Positions 23,230-35,640 of a DNA stretch of 64,000 nt are shown in pieces. Each line of letters opens with the position of its first letter. The stretch's first letter is position 1. Source of the stretch: Inia geoffrensis (taxonomy: Eukaryota > Chordata > Mammalia > Artiodactyla > Iniidae). The stretch lies in the NCBI GenBank assembly GCA_036417435.1, contig CM070910.1, forward strand, positions 67,116,784 through 67,180,783, given 5' to 3'. A model generated the notes under the pieces. The model had not been told where the DNA came from. It ran no database searches and saw only the letters and a program-made list of their open reading frames with translations. The position numbers and the translations under genes are program-made.

Positions 23230-23470
23230 TAATAGCTGACATTTGTTGACTTCCTACTATGACCCAGGCTCTGCTATAAGCACTTTGCAGGTATTGACTT
23301 ATTTAACCCTCACTACCCTGGGAGGTATCTTCCATGATTCTCCACATCTCACAGATGAGGAAACTGACCTAAGAAATAACTTTCTCAGGGTCAAAGGGTT
23401 AATAAGTGGCAGAGCTGAGATGCAAACACAGTTTGATGCCCACAGTCTTAACCACAACACTAAATTACCC
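23230..23470 (-). mobile_element. MIR SINE, antisense, nearly complete
   Basis: 'gctgacatttgttgacttcc', 'gctataagcactttgcaggt', 'cacagatgaggaaactgacc', GTTAATAAGTGGCAGAGCTG and a tRNA-like head in reverse ending near ACCACAACACTAAA. Confidence 0.87.
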
Positions 23471-24369
23471 TCTTTGACTCTTTGCTACTTGGGTGTTATG
23501 ACTATTACAGATGAAAACAAAACAAAACAAAACAAAAAGGAAGCAGCTGTTTTGCTCACTTGCCCTGACCCTAGCTAACTGTTCTTCACTTTTTTGCATT
23601 TTATCCATGCAGAACAAAGCTATATTTGTAATTAAACTCCAGATAAGTAAGTACCTGTTTTTAGCAGGGCCAAAAATTTGAGAAGGTTTAGCTGTAGTTG
23701 ATAACATATTTAAATCCAGTGATGTTTTGGACGGAATGTAAAGATTCTTTCCTGTGTTATCAAAGCCTTGGGCTATCCATAGATCCTTCCATTCTGCACT
23801 TTCCTAGTCGTTCCCTCACAGACATCGCAACCCTCTCCTCGAGTTCCTGGAGCCCGCAGCTGGGGACAGCTACACCTGGGTGTGAGAACAGGAAGCATGA
23901 TAGCTGCAGGCAGGACAAGCAGCTAGATGAGAACAAAAGGTAATGGAAATATTGGGCAGCCGTAACTATTGTCCACTTCTGACTGAGAAATCTTAGGCAG
24001 GTCATTTAATTGTTCTGATAACGTTCTGATAATTGTTCTGAGAAAAAGATAACGTTTTTCTCCCTTTGAAATGGCATTAGCAGTACTTGCTTCTGCCCAC
24101 CTCATGAAGGGCGTTTTGACACTAAAGAGGCAATGTTTAGAAAAGTTGTTTGCTCTCTTCAGAATGTCCAAATAGAATCCAAATTTGTTGTGTATTTTCT
24201 ACTGCTGAACACCTGCATGAGACTATTTTTAAGCTACTTTCTTTTAGCCTTCTTATAGAAGCAGGTAGATTTGGACAGTTTGACCTTGGCCCAGCCTTAA
24301 AAAATTGATCCAGCAAAGCAAACGGCCCGTGTTGGTGATGGCTGAGGTGAGGTGGGAAGGACTTGGAGT
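23471..24369. other. Unclassified stretch
   Basis: No gene or repeat recognised apart from an AACAAAACAAAAC run near 23515-23538. Confidence 0.3.
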
Positions 24370-24530
24370 GAGGATGCTTGGGTTTGAGTACTGAGTTCAG
24401 GCCCTGCCATCTGAGTTGGGTGAAATGGAGGCAGTCACATCCTCTCTGGGACTCAGTTTCTTCATCTGTAAAATGGGGGCTCTGTTTTAGAGTTGTGATG
24501 AGGACATAGGGGAATGCATGTGAAGGGGTG
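24370..24530 (+). mobile_element. MIR SINE fragment
   Basis: 'cctctctgggactcagtttc', TTCATCTGTAAAATGGGGGC and 'ttgtgatgaggacatagggg': MIR core in sense orientation. Confidence 0.8.
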
Positions 24531-24584
24531 TCATGATTGCACAAATCTAACTCCTAGTCTACTTCTCCTTCGTTTAGCATTGGA

Positions 24585-24685
24585 AGAGACCTCACATATT
24601 GCCTGGTCCCATCCTTCCATTTAGAGTTCAGAAAACTAAGGCTCAAGGAGGTCAGATGACTTCTCCAGGGCCTTGTCTCCTGACT
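24585..24685 (-). mobile_element. MIR-related SINE fragment, antisense
   Basis: 'ggaagagacctcacatattg', 'tcagaaaactaaggctcaag', GAGGTCAGATGACTTCTCC: the reverse of a MIR-type (possibly MIR3) 3' half. Confidence 0.6.
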
Positions 24686-25384
24686 CCTGTTCTCACTCCC
24701 TCTCTACTTTCCCTGGTTTTTGAGTGGCTTCTTACAACAGAAGATGCAGGGCACCTCTGTGGACAAGCAGCTTCTGAAAGGACAGAGAGACAGAGGGCAC
24801 CCTCCCTGGATGCTAGTCAGCTTGTACCTCAAGTGTGAAGAAGAAAAGTCTACACTCAGATGTCAGCCAGAGCTTGGAAGAAATAGATTCAGCCATTAAA
24901 GTAATCCTCGCACACCTCAGTGAGTAAATACAGTCACCCATATAGGAACAAGGTAGGAATAAAACAACAGGTGCTTTGAGAGGATTACATGTATTTGTTA
25001 CCGGGGACATGCAAAAGCCATTTCCAAGCATTTATTATTTTCATTTAACATTTATTCAATAAAGAGTGTCACAGAGCACACTCATAATCTGAGCCCCTTT
25101 TGACTGTGTGCACAGCTTTTCAGATACCTGCAATTTCTTCCTCTTACCTACAAAGACGTTTATTGAACTACAAGAGGTAAGTAAACACCTGGAGAGATCT
25201 CAGAGGAAACCTGTTGATTGGTTCCTCTCCCTAATAGAAGGGAGCAGATAGATACCTGAACTTCAGTGTATCCCAAAATACTCCAGCAGAAGGAACTAAG
25301 CCTTTAAATGGCCATACTACTGGTAGACAGAGAGGAGCAGAAAATTTCAGGGTTGGGAGAGACATTCTGATGGGGTCTGGATGC
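24686..25384. other. Unclassified stretch
   Basis: No gene or named repeat recognised. Confidence 0.3.
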
Positions 25385-25388
25385 CCCA

Positions 25389-25509
25389 GGATTTTGTTAA
25401 AATGTAGACTCTGGATCAATCCGTCTGCAGGTGGATTCTGAAGTTTTGCGTTTCTAACAAGCTCCCAGGTGATGTTGACACCGGTGTGGGACCACACTTT
25501 GAGTAACAG
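25389..25509 (+). mobile_element. MER5A-like DNA transposon fragment
   Basis: Matches the 3' two thirds of the non-autonomous hAT element MER5A: TTCTAACAAGCTCCCAGGTG, ATGTTGACACCGGTG and GGGACCACACTTTGAG. It lies opposite to the copy at 63530-63723; the strand follows my memory of the consensus direction. Confidence 0.7.
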
Positions 25510-25599
25510 CTCCATTCACTATGCACCTGTTCTTAGCTATTATTGGATAAAGCAAATAAAGCTTTGCAAAGCCTTTTGAGTGCTTGTATTAAGAAAAAA

Positions 25600-25977
25600 T
25601 ATAAGTGGACCAAGATATCACTTATATGTGGAATCTAAAAAAAATGGTACAAATGAACTTATGTACAAAACAGAAATAGAGTCACAGATGTAGAAAACAA
25701 ACTTATGGTTACCAAGGGGGAAAGGGGGGAGGAATACATTGGGAGGTTGGGATTGACATTTACACACTACTATATATAAAAGAGATAACTAATAAGAACC
25801 TACTGACAGCACAGGGAACTCTACTCAATACTCTGTAATGACCTGTATGGGAAAAGAATCTAAAAAAGACTGGATATATGTGTATGTATAACTGATTCAC
25901 TTTGCTGTACAGCAGAAACTAACACAGCATTGTAAATCAACTCTACTCCAATAAAAATTAATTAAAATAAAAAAGAT
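25600..25977 (+). mobile_element. 5'-truncated L1 (3' end only)
   Basis: L1 3' UTR end in sense: 'cacttatatgtggaatctaa', 'aaacaaacttatggttacca', 'gcacagggaactctactcaa', 'actgattcactttgctgtac', TACTCCAATAAAAATTAA. Older than the copies with GCAATTATACTCCAATAAAG. No TSD seen. Confidence 0.87.
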
Positions 25978-27084
25978 TGTCTCTAAGTATAGGAGAAACA
26001 AGTGCTACCTCTATCACCAAAAAGAGATAACCGAAAATCCTAGTTAAGATTAAGGAATTTGCAATTTAATATATCACTTTCTCCAAGGGGATCTACCTTT
26101 GAATCAGGGCTGGAGGGAAAAGAGAATGCTGAACACAGTGTTCCTCTAATAGCGCCATGGCAGGCCTAAGGGGCGGGTAGGTGGGAGACGCATCTGAGGG
26201 AATGTGCCCTTTCTAGCACGCCAGAGCACCTTCAAATATTCTGACTCGAACCTATGTCTTTTGAATCCTATACCTGAAATAACCAAAAGTAAATGTCTGT
26301 ATGTAATTTTGTAGACATTTTAGCCAATTTCCAAGTGGTTTAACTTAAAGGGCTACAATCACCATAGTTTAAGCAACTTTGCGTTTCCCATGGTATTTAG
26401 CACAATGTCTTGCTCAAAGTAAAGCACTAATAAATATATTTCGACGGGGGAGAGGGTGAGTAGAAATATATTCATAGCCCTGGGAGATACGGTGACAGGA
26501 AAAACGACTAGTTTTTCATTGGTTCCCATAGGCAATATTACTATATAAACTGGATAATTCAATTATTTTGCCCTCAATCAATTGTTCTCTTGTAATTAAT
26601 CCAGTCTTAAACTTTACCAAGCAGGTCCTGGATTCAGCCTCTCTGCAAGAGAATTCCTGGTGCTTGGGGTCTCATGTAGCAACCAGTTTGTCACCTAGGA
26701 CCATAAAAATTCCAATACTCTACAAAAGGTCTTCACACGACAGTTGATCCAATGTGACAGTAGATCAACGAATGTAAAGATGTATTGACCCTTAAAGGAC
26801 TCTACAGTCACTGAATAAATGCTATAAAGTTATTTTGATTATGAACAAGTTCATTTCAACTTTCCTTTTTTCACCGAATATTTGTTAATACATTGAATTC
26901 AAAACACCAGTTTTTTTTTTTCAGTTGAAGAACTTCAATCCTAAGATGACAGATTAGAAAACATTTTAAATCACAAACCTTTTTATTAAACATGGGGGGA
27001 AATGCGTTAGGGTGAACTCAATAGAAGGTAAACATAGAGTTTTCAAATTGCAATTATATACAGCTCAGTCACAAAGCCCTGTAC
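25978..27084. other. Unclassified stretch with a small L2-like piece
   Basis: At 26375-26440 'ggtatttagcacaatgtctt' to 'gcactaataaatatatttcg' resembles an L2 3' end in sense. The rest is unrecognised and AT-rich. Confidence 0.4.
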
Positions 27085-27875
27085 GCTTTTTTTTCCAATC
27101 AGCTTTACTGAGGTGTAAGTTAAAGTGTGCAGCTTGACGAGTTTTGACAAACATGACGGCCACTACCATCAAGATATAGAACACTTGCCTCATCCCCCAA
27201 ATTTCCTTCAATCCCTTTATGATCAATGCCCACCAACCTTGACAACTACAGATCTGCTTTATGTCACTATGGTTTTGCCTTTTCTAGTTGTTTATATAAG
27301 TGGAATCACACAGCAGGTAGTCTTTTTTGGTCCCACTTCCTCCACTTAGTCTGTTGCTTTTGCGATTCATCCTATGCTGTTGTGTCTAGCAGCAGTTTGC
27401 TCCTTTTTATTGCTAAGTACTATTCCATTGTGTGGATATATCATAATTGGTTTATCCATTCAGCAGCTGATGGACATTTGGGTTGTTCCTAGTTTGGGCC
27501 TACTGAGAACAAAACTTCTATGAACACCCATGTACAGGTCTTCGTGCTGGACATAGCTTTCATTTATCCTGGGTAAATACCTTCGATGTGGGATTGGTGA
27601 ATCATATAGGAAGTATATATTTAACTTTATAAGAAACTGCCAGTTTCTCTGAAAATGGCTGTGTCATTTTGCATTTCCACCAGCAGATTATGAAAGTTCT
27701 AGTTGCTTTACATTTTCACCAAAACTTGCTACTGTTAGTCCTTTTCATATTTGTCACTCTAGTGTAGGCTTAGCAGTTATCTCGGTATCTTAATTTGCAT
27801 TTCCCTAATGACTAATGATGTTGAATATCTTTTTTGTTCCTATTGGTCATTCATATATCTCCTTTAATTCACAAT
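27085..27875 (-). mobile_element. Old L1 3' region, antisense
   Basis: Reverse of an older L1 (ORF2 end and 3' UTR). Plus strand shows 'cagctttactgaggtgtaag', ATAAGTGGAATCACACAGCA, TTGCTAAGTACTATTCCATTG, CAGCTGATGGACATTTGGGTTG and TTGCATTTCCCTAATGACTAATGATG. Many changes; non-functional. Confidence 0.82.
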
Positions 27876-28237
27876 TTTTTACAATGGTTTTAGAGTAAAG
27901 GTGGCCCCACTTTAAAGATCAACGAACTAAGGCCACAGAAAGAAAATGTAAATGCTCACATTTATGCCACAGAGCTCCTGAGACAATGTCCTTAAGGAAG
28001 AAATGAGAGGTTTTATTAAACAGAGTTAGGAAAACCTGATAGGTGTGAATTTCCACGAGTACATTTGCTAGTCTACGAAATAGAGAGAGAGAGATTTTTA
28101 AACGCAATAGTATAATTTTCAGGTGAGAAAAAAATTAAATCCTAAATTAAATGAGGGGAAAGAAATACCTTAAAATGTTAATTCACAATTTTAAAAAATC
28201 TCAGCTTTAGGTAAGATTTTGACATCGAGTGAATATA
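27876..28237. other. Unclassified stretch
   Basis: No repeat or exon recognised. Confidence 0.3.
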
Positions 28238-28500
28238 GTATGGTAGTTTAGAGTGCTGGCGGTAAAGCCAGACAGTCTGGATTCAAATCCTGGCTGCGGC
28301 ACATATGTGCTGATAAGCCAGGTTGCTGAGCACTCTGAGTCTAATGTCTTTAATGTATGAAATGTATAAAAAGAAAATAACCATATTATTATTATAAACA
28401 ATAATAATAAACAAAGGTTTGGTGGGATAACACATGTATTTAGAATGGTGTCTGGCATGTATTAAGTGTGATGTAATAAATATTAGTCCTTGTTATTATG
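28238..28500 (+). mobile_element. MIR SINE
   Basis: 'agtttagagtgctggcggta', AAAGCCAGACAGTCTGGATTC, 'aaatcctggctgcggcacat', ending ATGGTGTCTGGCATGTATTAAG and AATAAATATTAG. The centre is altered by ATT-rich sequence. Confidence 0.82.
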
Positions 28501-28984
28501 ATGATGATATTATTATTATATAGACACTTGAAAGCATGAGATTGAAATACGTAGCCACTGAGCTAAACCAACAAAGATGTAATTCTCTCTATAAATAGAC
28601 CCTTTACAAGATTGATACTTGAGATCAATCCAGGTCACCACTGGTTGGAATGAGGCCTATTTGCCACCTCAGAACACATTTGAGGAAGACTCATTTCTGA
28701 AAAATCATCCCAGGTAATATGCTATATGAATTGTCCTCCTTTCTAAAAGGAAGACTTCACCTCTTCCAGTACTAAGAAAAAAGAGCTGAGAGAATGGTTT
28801 CCTGAAAACAAACCCATAATTTGATGTTCTTCAACCCAAATAATTAGCCAGTGGCTCCTAAGGAGTTTCTTTGTCAGACATTCTGGATATGAGGCCAACC
28901 ACTTGCTAGAACAGCATCTTCTAACCTTAGCAATATTAAGGTAAAAATAAATAAATTAAAAATTATTATAATTAATAATTATAA
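28501..28984. other. Unclassified AT-rich stretch
   Basis: No family recognised. Confidence 0.3.
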
Positions 28985-29522
28985 CCAATGAATTATAATT
29001 TTTATTTTTTATTTTTATTGAAATATAGTAGATTTACAACATATTTGTTTCAGATGTACAGCAAAATGATTGAGTTATATGTATAAATGTATATATTCTT
29101 TTTTTACATTCTCTTCCATTATAGGTTATTACAAGATATTGAGTATAGTTCCCTGTGCTATACAGTAGGCCCTTGTTGATTATTTTATATATAGTAGTAT
29201 GTATATTTTAATCCCAAACTCCTAGTTTATCCCTCCCCCCTTTTCTCCTTTGGTAACCATAAGTTTGTTTTCTATGTCTGTGGGTCTATTTCTATTTTGT
29301 AAATAAGTTCATTTGTATCCTTTTTTTTTAGATTCCTCATATAAGCAACATCACATATTTGTCTTTCTCTGTCTGGCTTACTTCACTTAGTATGATAATC
29401 TCTAGGTCCATCCATGTTGCTGCAAATGGCGTTATTTCATTCTTTTTTATGGCTGAGTGATATTCTAATGTGTATATATATCACATCTTGTTTGTCCATT
29501 TATCTGTTGATAGACACTTAGC
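28985..29522 (-). mobile_element. 5'-truncated L1, antisense
   Basis: Reverse L1 3' end of about 540 bases: TTTATTTTTATTGAAATATAG, 'gttccctgtgctatacagta', 'tttggtaaccataagtttgt', TCTGGCTTACTTCACTTAGT, TGTTGCTGCAAATGGCG, 'tttatggctgagtgatattc', GTCCATTTATCTGTTGATAG. Intermediate age. Confidence 0.88.
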
Positions 29523-31044
29523 ACCAATAATTTGATGCTGTATTTAAATTAATATTTTAGTAATCATTTCATTTTCTACCTACTTGTGAAAAATAGTACA
29601 CATATATGTAGGGCAGTTATTCATTAAACCAACTAGAAATGCTTGCTGAGGACCCTTGCAATCACTCCAAGTAGCCCCCAGGGTCTAGGGCTCACAGATG
29701 GGGAACCTCTATACCAGAACATACAGGCAGATTTTTTCAGCCTTGGCTCTCCTGAGAGAATTCCCCCATGTTGTGTTCAGTGACATCTTCTTGTACTAAG
29801 ATCATAACAATTTCACCGAGAGTTTTGTGTTTATCGTGTAGAATGTGCATACAAGCCACACACCGTTGTAAAGGCCTCTAAGCCCAGGAGAGAGCGTCCA
29901 GTTTCTTCAAATACTTAAATGTTCTCTGTGTTCTTGACTGTGGTTTGTGGTATCTTCCTTCTGATTCTAGCAGGATCCTTTCTGTAACTGGTCCTAACTG
30001 CTTTCTGCAAGGATGCAGATTGCAGAGACAGTTCCAACTTACTCAGTGAAGGCCCTCCAACTTCTGGACTTCTTTTCTTCTGCATGACAAAGATGAGACT
30101 TCTTCTCTGTAAAGATCACAGGTGCATCTGTACAGGTGTGAGTCCCTTGTGAACCCCTGGGAGAAGCTATGACTTGTGGGGTCAGGTCCCACCCATTCAT
30201 CTCCTCTTCACGCAATGGTGGAAAGACAATAGCGTTAACACAGGCAGGGAGGTGAGTCCACAACGAATTGCTCTTATGAGGCAAAGACCAACTGGTGGTT
30301 CGCTTTTTTAGTAAATTCCAAAAATCTGGGGTCATTTGAGTCCAAAGGCGGAACTTGTGAGAGTAGGGGCAGGGCAGGGGGAACAAGATAAAAATAGAAG
30401 CAACAAAAATATGCCTTCAGTGTTTGCCTGCTCATTAGACCAGCACTGAGCCAGTACTCCCATGGCCTGAATAACTGATACTTTTTATAAGTAACTGAAG
30501 AGCTATAAAAAGCTTAGCATTTAAGAAAACAACAAACAGCTGTGTCAAATGAACAAGAAAAATCTAAAGAAAGAGGCTGTCTGAGTGGCAAGAGGTCACA
30601 CTGCTTCATGAGGAAGTGCTAGAGCCTCACCAACATTTGCTACATCAGTGTGTTTTCCTGGCTGGTCATACTACTCTTCCTTTCACCTCAGTGCCACTTC
30701 CCCATTGAAATAGAAAAACAAATGCATGTCACCAGAACGCTCAGCAATATTTCCTGGAAACAGCATTTCTTTTCTGTGCACTTAACCGTGTGTTAGGCGG
30801 TGGTACACATGTGGGGCTCCCGGTCAGCAGAGTGAACAAACATCTTATGCAGTCAGGCTGAGCCTCCCTGCCCTGGGACCCCTGGGCTTAGTTCACATGT
30901 GTCTTGAAGTCCCACACAGCTGCCCTTCACTTTAACGGAAAATGCCATCTGCAGGAACCACAGCTAGCAAAAGGCGGCAATAACCCTCCCTACTTCCTCT
31001 GGTAATTATCCATAAACTCAATAATGAGGCAATTACCAGTGGGA
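29523..31044. other. Unclassified stretch
   Basis: No gene or repeat recognised. The 115-codon minus frame at 30039-30386 has no recognisable domain. Confidence 0.3.
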
Positions 31045-31170
31045 GGCAGTATGGTGAAGTGATCAAATATATGGGCTTGGGGCTCTGAATTCCAACTCCT
31101 GCACTTACTCCCGGGTGACCTTGAGAAGTTAACTAACCTCTCTGCACCCTAGTTCCCTTAATAGTAATTA
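31045..31170 (+). mobile_element. MIR SINE 5' part
   Basis: 'ggcagtatggtgaagtgatc', GGGCTTGGGGCTCTGAATTCC, 'gcacttactcccgggtgacc', 'ttaactaacctctctgcacc': tRNA-like head and start of the core, then lost. Confidence 0.78.
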
Positions 31171-31334
31171 GTAAGCCAAACAAAGTCATCTTCCCCTAGC
31201 TTTCAGCTGAGCCTTTGGTGGGTTTGTTAGACAATGGTCTATGATGACTCTAAGAGGGGATACAGCCATCTTGCCTAATTTCCAAGCTTTAGGTATCTTT
31301 TCTTAATGGCATATAATAAATGTTAGTTGGGACA

Positions 31335-31875
31335 AACAGTAAGTGAATAGGAAAATGCAGACCTAGATCCAACCATTTCAATAATTACATTAAATGTAGG
31401 TGGATTCAACACTTTTATTTAAAAAGCGGAGATGGTCAGAACAGATAAAAAGTAAAACCCAACTATGTATTGCCTATAAAAGATACACTTTAAACATAAG
31501 GATTCAGATCAGTTGAAGTGAATTGGATGGAAAATGTGTGTTATGCAGACAATAAGCATAAGAAGGCTGGAGCAGCTATAATAATATTAGATAAAGCAGA
31601 CTTCATTACAAACAGCTTGCCATAGGAAAAGAGGGACTTCTCATAATTCAACAGAAAGACATAATAATTATAAATGTATATGCACCTAATAACAGAGTTT
31701 AAAATACATGAAATAAAATAGGCACTTAAAGGGAGAAAAGACAATTCTATAATCACAGCTGGAGATTTTAACACACACCCCTATAGCAATTGATAGAGTA
31801 GCTAGACCAAAAAATCCCTAAAAATGTAGAGGATTTGAACCATACTATTAATAAATATCAGCCATAATTTTCTTT
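31335..31875 (+). mobile_element. Old L1 endonuclease-region fragment
   Basis: The plus strand encodes broken pieces of an L1-type endonuclease: ATTACATTAAATGTAGGTGG (ITLNVGG-like), 'gtatatgcacctaataacag' (VYAPNN-like) and GGAGATTTTAACACACACCC (GDFNTHP-like), with stops between. An isolated 5' ORF2 piece is typical of HAL1 or old L1M elements. Confidence 0.72.
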
Positions 31876-32919
31876 TCCTTTGATACACATTTTCAGACAC
31901 TTGCAAAGCTGCCAGTTCTGGCTCCCCACCAGCAAGGAAGCCACTCAGTCCATTGTCCCTTCAAAAGGCACAGAAGTGTGGACGGTATCATACTTGGAGG
32001 AACCTTTCAAAACTTAGTCTACGGAGAAGTGTCTGGATGCTGCAAGGTGGCTACATCTTGTTTTTTTTTTTTCCCTCTTCAGCCTGTTTTATATGAACCA
32101 ACTCTAGAATCACCAGTCTGTTCCCACAGCCATCCTGCCATCTGCTAGGCTTGACAGCCATTGCCGGAGCTTTCAGAATCCTTCCCTAAGATATCTGGAG
32201 TGTCGCCACAACAGATGTTTAGCCATCACATTTCATACATACTGCCTAGGGCAAGACCTCCCTCTGTATGAGGAGAGTGGCAGAGGTCATGTGGGATATT
32301 AAAATCCTTTGAAACCGTCCATAGTAAAAGAATTTACACTTTGGCTCTGCCCCTTAGGTGAACTCTAAACAAACATAGCCCTCATTTATCTTTATTAGCA
32401 ATTATTCAGATAAAATTGAAGATTGTATTTGAAAGAAAAAATAAATAACAAAAAAAATTGAACTTTTGAAAAATGTAAAAGATCAGGTTGTACCTTGAAA
32501 ATATTTGCTGCTGCCTCTTTTCTGCCTAAGGCTGTGAGTTACATTGCAGCCTTGCATTCCACGGAGTGTCTGCAGAGTGAGATATGTGTGATCCAAGGGC
32601 CTTATTATCCCAGGTGAACTGGGCAAAGACTTCCCCAAATAAGCAACTTATTTTTCTTTCACTTGAGGACATGGACCTCAGGTAGATAAAATTTCAGTTA
32701 AAAGGTCTGCCTGCAGAGAATTAGACACTTCCAAGGTTTGTGGATTTCACATGTGTTGGCGTCTCTAACCACCATAAATCTCCTTTCCAGCATTCCATTC
32801 ATCCCAACAGCCCTTGCTATGCCAAGCCCAGGATGGAGGTTAGACAAAGTCTAGGGATTATGGATGTGGGACAAGAGGGGGCCTTTGCAAATGTTTTCTT
32901 TAAGACCCATGATTTAAAT
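31876..32919. other. Unclassified stretch
   Basis: No repeat or exon recognised. Confidence 0.3.
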
Positions 32920-32930
32920 AGTCCATTCAG

Positions 32931-33175
32931 GGGACTTCCCTGGTGATCCAGTGGTAAAGAATCCGCCTGCCAATGCAGGGGACGTGGGTTCGATCCCTGG
33001 GCAGGCAGCTAAGATCCCACGTGTCTCGGGGCAACTAAGCCCGCACGCCACAACTGCTGAGCCTGCACACCTCAACTAGAGAGAAGCCCACACACCGCAA
33101 TGAAGACCTGCTGCAGCCAAAAAAAATTTTTAATTTAAAAAGAAAATATATTAATTAATTATTTTTAAAAAAAAA
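32931..33175 (+). mobile_element. CHR-type SINE (older, intermediate-length form)
   Basis: Head GGGACTTCCCTGGTGATCCAG, canonical B box GGGTTCGATCCC, then a body with GGGCAGGCAGCTAAGATCCC that differs from the other copies, ending CAGCCAAAAAAAA and an AT-rich tail. Flanks AGTCCATTCAG (32920-32930) and AGTCCGTTCAG (33176-33186) agree at 10 of 11 bases. The near-perfect tRNA-like B box suggests an early CHR subtype. Confidence 0.93.
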
Positions 33176-33186
33176 AGTCCGTTCAG

Positions 33187-35484
33187 TCATAGGCTAGAGC
33201 AACAGAAGATCATGGCATTGATAGAGGCAGAGAAACCATTTCTTAATAGTGAAGGCTTCTTGTCTCAGGATGCCCTCCCAACAGAGCAGTAGCTCCCAGA
33301 GAGAAGAATCTACTACTTTCAGGCCCTTTTGCCTCTAATCCCATTGGCAACATCGGTATTCTCTCCTTAAGGAACATTTCTAGCACTTCATCTCCCAAAT
33401 GGCAATACCAAAGCCCAGTCAGCTGCAGAAGACGTGGCCATCGATGACAAGATCTTTCCCCACCTTTAGGATCTTGTTCACCTGGACTCTTCCCCATGAT
33501 ATGGCCTGTTAAAAAGGAACACAATTATAAGATTCTCCCCTTCTTCAACAGAGTATTATTCTTTGCTCAAAAAGAGAATCTGGTTCATTCCATGATTAAT
33601 CTTTTCAATGCTCTGGAAGGGCCAATAGGTGACAGGCATGAGGGGAAAGCACTTCCACGAACACATTTTTTACTGGAACTTGTCCTTTTGCAAATCTCTT
33701 CTGCCAGATTCCATTAGGAAATTGCAAGCAGATTCATTTATCCAAGTGCTTCTCTCTCTCCTCCTCATAAATATATAGACATCACATGGCAGAGAGGGAG
33801 AAGACGCTGACTCTCTTGCATGGCATACCCTGCACAGCAGACGTGTAGGCAAATGCCAATACTGAACACGGTAGTGCGTGCATATATGCATATGAATATA
33901 TATCATGTTATTACTCCTTGGCAATGAGATTCCAAGTAGCTACAGAGGGGAGGGAAAAGTCATAATCAATACAGCTGCACTTCAGAATGTCAACTGAAGG
34001 CAGACAATGATCAGAAGATGGGCAAGGCTGTCCCTAGCAACGTGAAAATAAGAGCCAGGACCACCTAAGGATTGATTAGGGACTGGGCCAAATTCCAGCC
34101 CTAAACTCATCACAAATTATGCTAAGAGCTCCCCAGGGAAGGCTCCAATTGGCATTTTTGAGCCACACATCCCATTCTTTTGATAGAGACATCAGGACTG
34201 CCTGGGAGACTATCGGAGAATAAAAACGCAAAGCAAAAGATGAATTCGGAAAGGGCTGCTCACCCTTCCACAGTCTCTCAAGTTTCCTGAGAAATCCTTC
34301 AGCTCCTTTCAAACAAGCTGATGCTATTATTCCACTTTGTCATTCAGGTCCCTGATGAAGGGCACAGCCAGTGCGCAGAAAGGTGAAGAGAACAGTAGAT
34401 GAAAATGTCAGCGGACAGGTAGGAAGGCTGCGGCATGGCAGAGCCTTCCAGCTGGAATGAGAGAAGAATCAGCCCCCAACCAAAACCTAGTTTTCAGGGA
34501 ATACACTTTAAGACTGTTTTCCTTCTTCTTCTGGGAACACTTAGGTCTTGTCTTTTTGTAGACAGAGACATACACTTAATCACAAGCATATTGTATGAAA
34601 GAAAAATGTATAGACCTTCTAGACCTCCAAATATATAGCAACGGTTCCAATTTTCATTACCAGAAATAACTAGAGGAAATGAGAAGGTGGGGGAAGGCTT
34701 CCCTCAGTGATGCCAGGGCTTCGTTTTAATTCAGTCGTGTATGGCCTGCCACTACCTCCCGGCCCTACTGCTCACATGCTCAGAGGTCAGGCTGTTAAAA
34801 TCAGCCAGGTACACACAAATTCATTTCTTTTAGACCCCAGCTCTACATGCCTTGCCAGCAGAACACTGCACCAACTTCTGACAGAAGCATCACTGTATCT
34901 CTAAGATAGTAGAGGTTCTTCTTAGGTGACACAAAATGTTTGGGGCATAGCTTTGGGGAACTCAGAATTCATCAGAAGAGAAGTGCTCATATACAAAGCA
35001 TGGAACTTCTTTTGGGTGGCTGGTAGAAATCTAAAATAAGTTCCATATTTCTTTTATTGGTAAAGTAAATCTTAATGGAGTATGGAATATGTGGCTTGTT
35101 GGGAACTGTTCAGATCACATACATTTTTGATAATGGCCTTTGTTTGAGGACTACTGCCTGGAGAAGGGGAAGGATGAGGTAGATCTGAGGATCTACCTTT
35201 TTTTTCCTTTTCATAAATAACCCACATTTGCTTCTTTTCCATCTGGAGGCAGCCCTTTTAATGCTTCGAAAATTTAGAGCTGCCCACAAATTAAAAAGAG
35301 GACATTAGCATCTGCTTTGAATATATCTACCAGAGACCAAAGCCCACAGAGGAAGAGTAACAGTTAAGTTACTGGACAGGAGTCCATCGCAAGTGCCTGT
35401 TGTAGGATAGTTCTTTGTTAGTTTACAACACAGCTCGGGGGTGATCACACATGGCAGTTTCAGTAGAGAAAGTAGGGTCGGGAA
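33187..35484. other. Unclassified stretch, longest without a recognised repeat
   Basis: About 2.3 kb in which I recognise no repeat, exon or RNA. Open frames are short (under 95 codons) and show no domain. Confidence 0.3.
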
Positions 35485-35640
35485 TGCACTCAAGCCCTGG
35501 TTCTGCCACCTCCTTGTTGCTGACCTTTGACGAGTGACTTAACCTCTGTAGAACTTAATTTCCTTATCTATAAAATGGGGGGTTGAACTAGATGATTCCC
35601 AAGGTCATCTTCTGTTATAAAATTTAATGATTCTAAGTCT
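35485..35640 (+). mobile_element. MIR-type SINE (MIR3-like 3' end)
   Basis: 'gacgagtgacttaacctctg', 'tccttatctataaaatgggg', TTGAACTAGATGATTCCCAAGG, 'aatttaatgattctaag': a MIR core with the GAACTAGATGA 3' block. Confidence 0.75.

Noticed and set aside
28985..29537. TSD for the antisense L1 at 28985
   Set aside because: The best flank match is only ACCAAT; too short to claim in AT-rich flanks.
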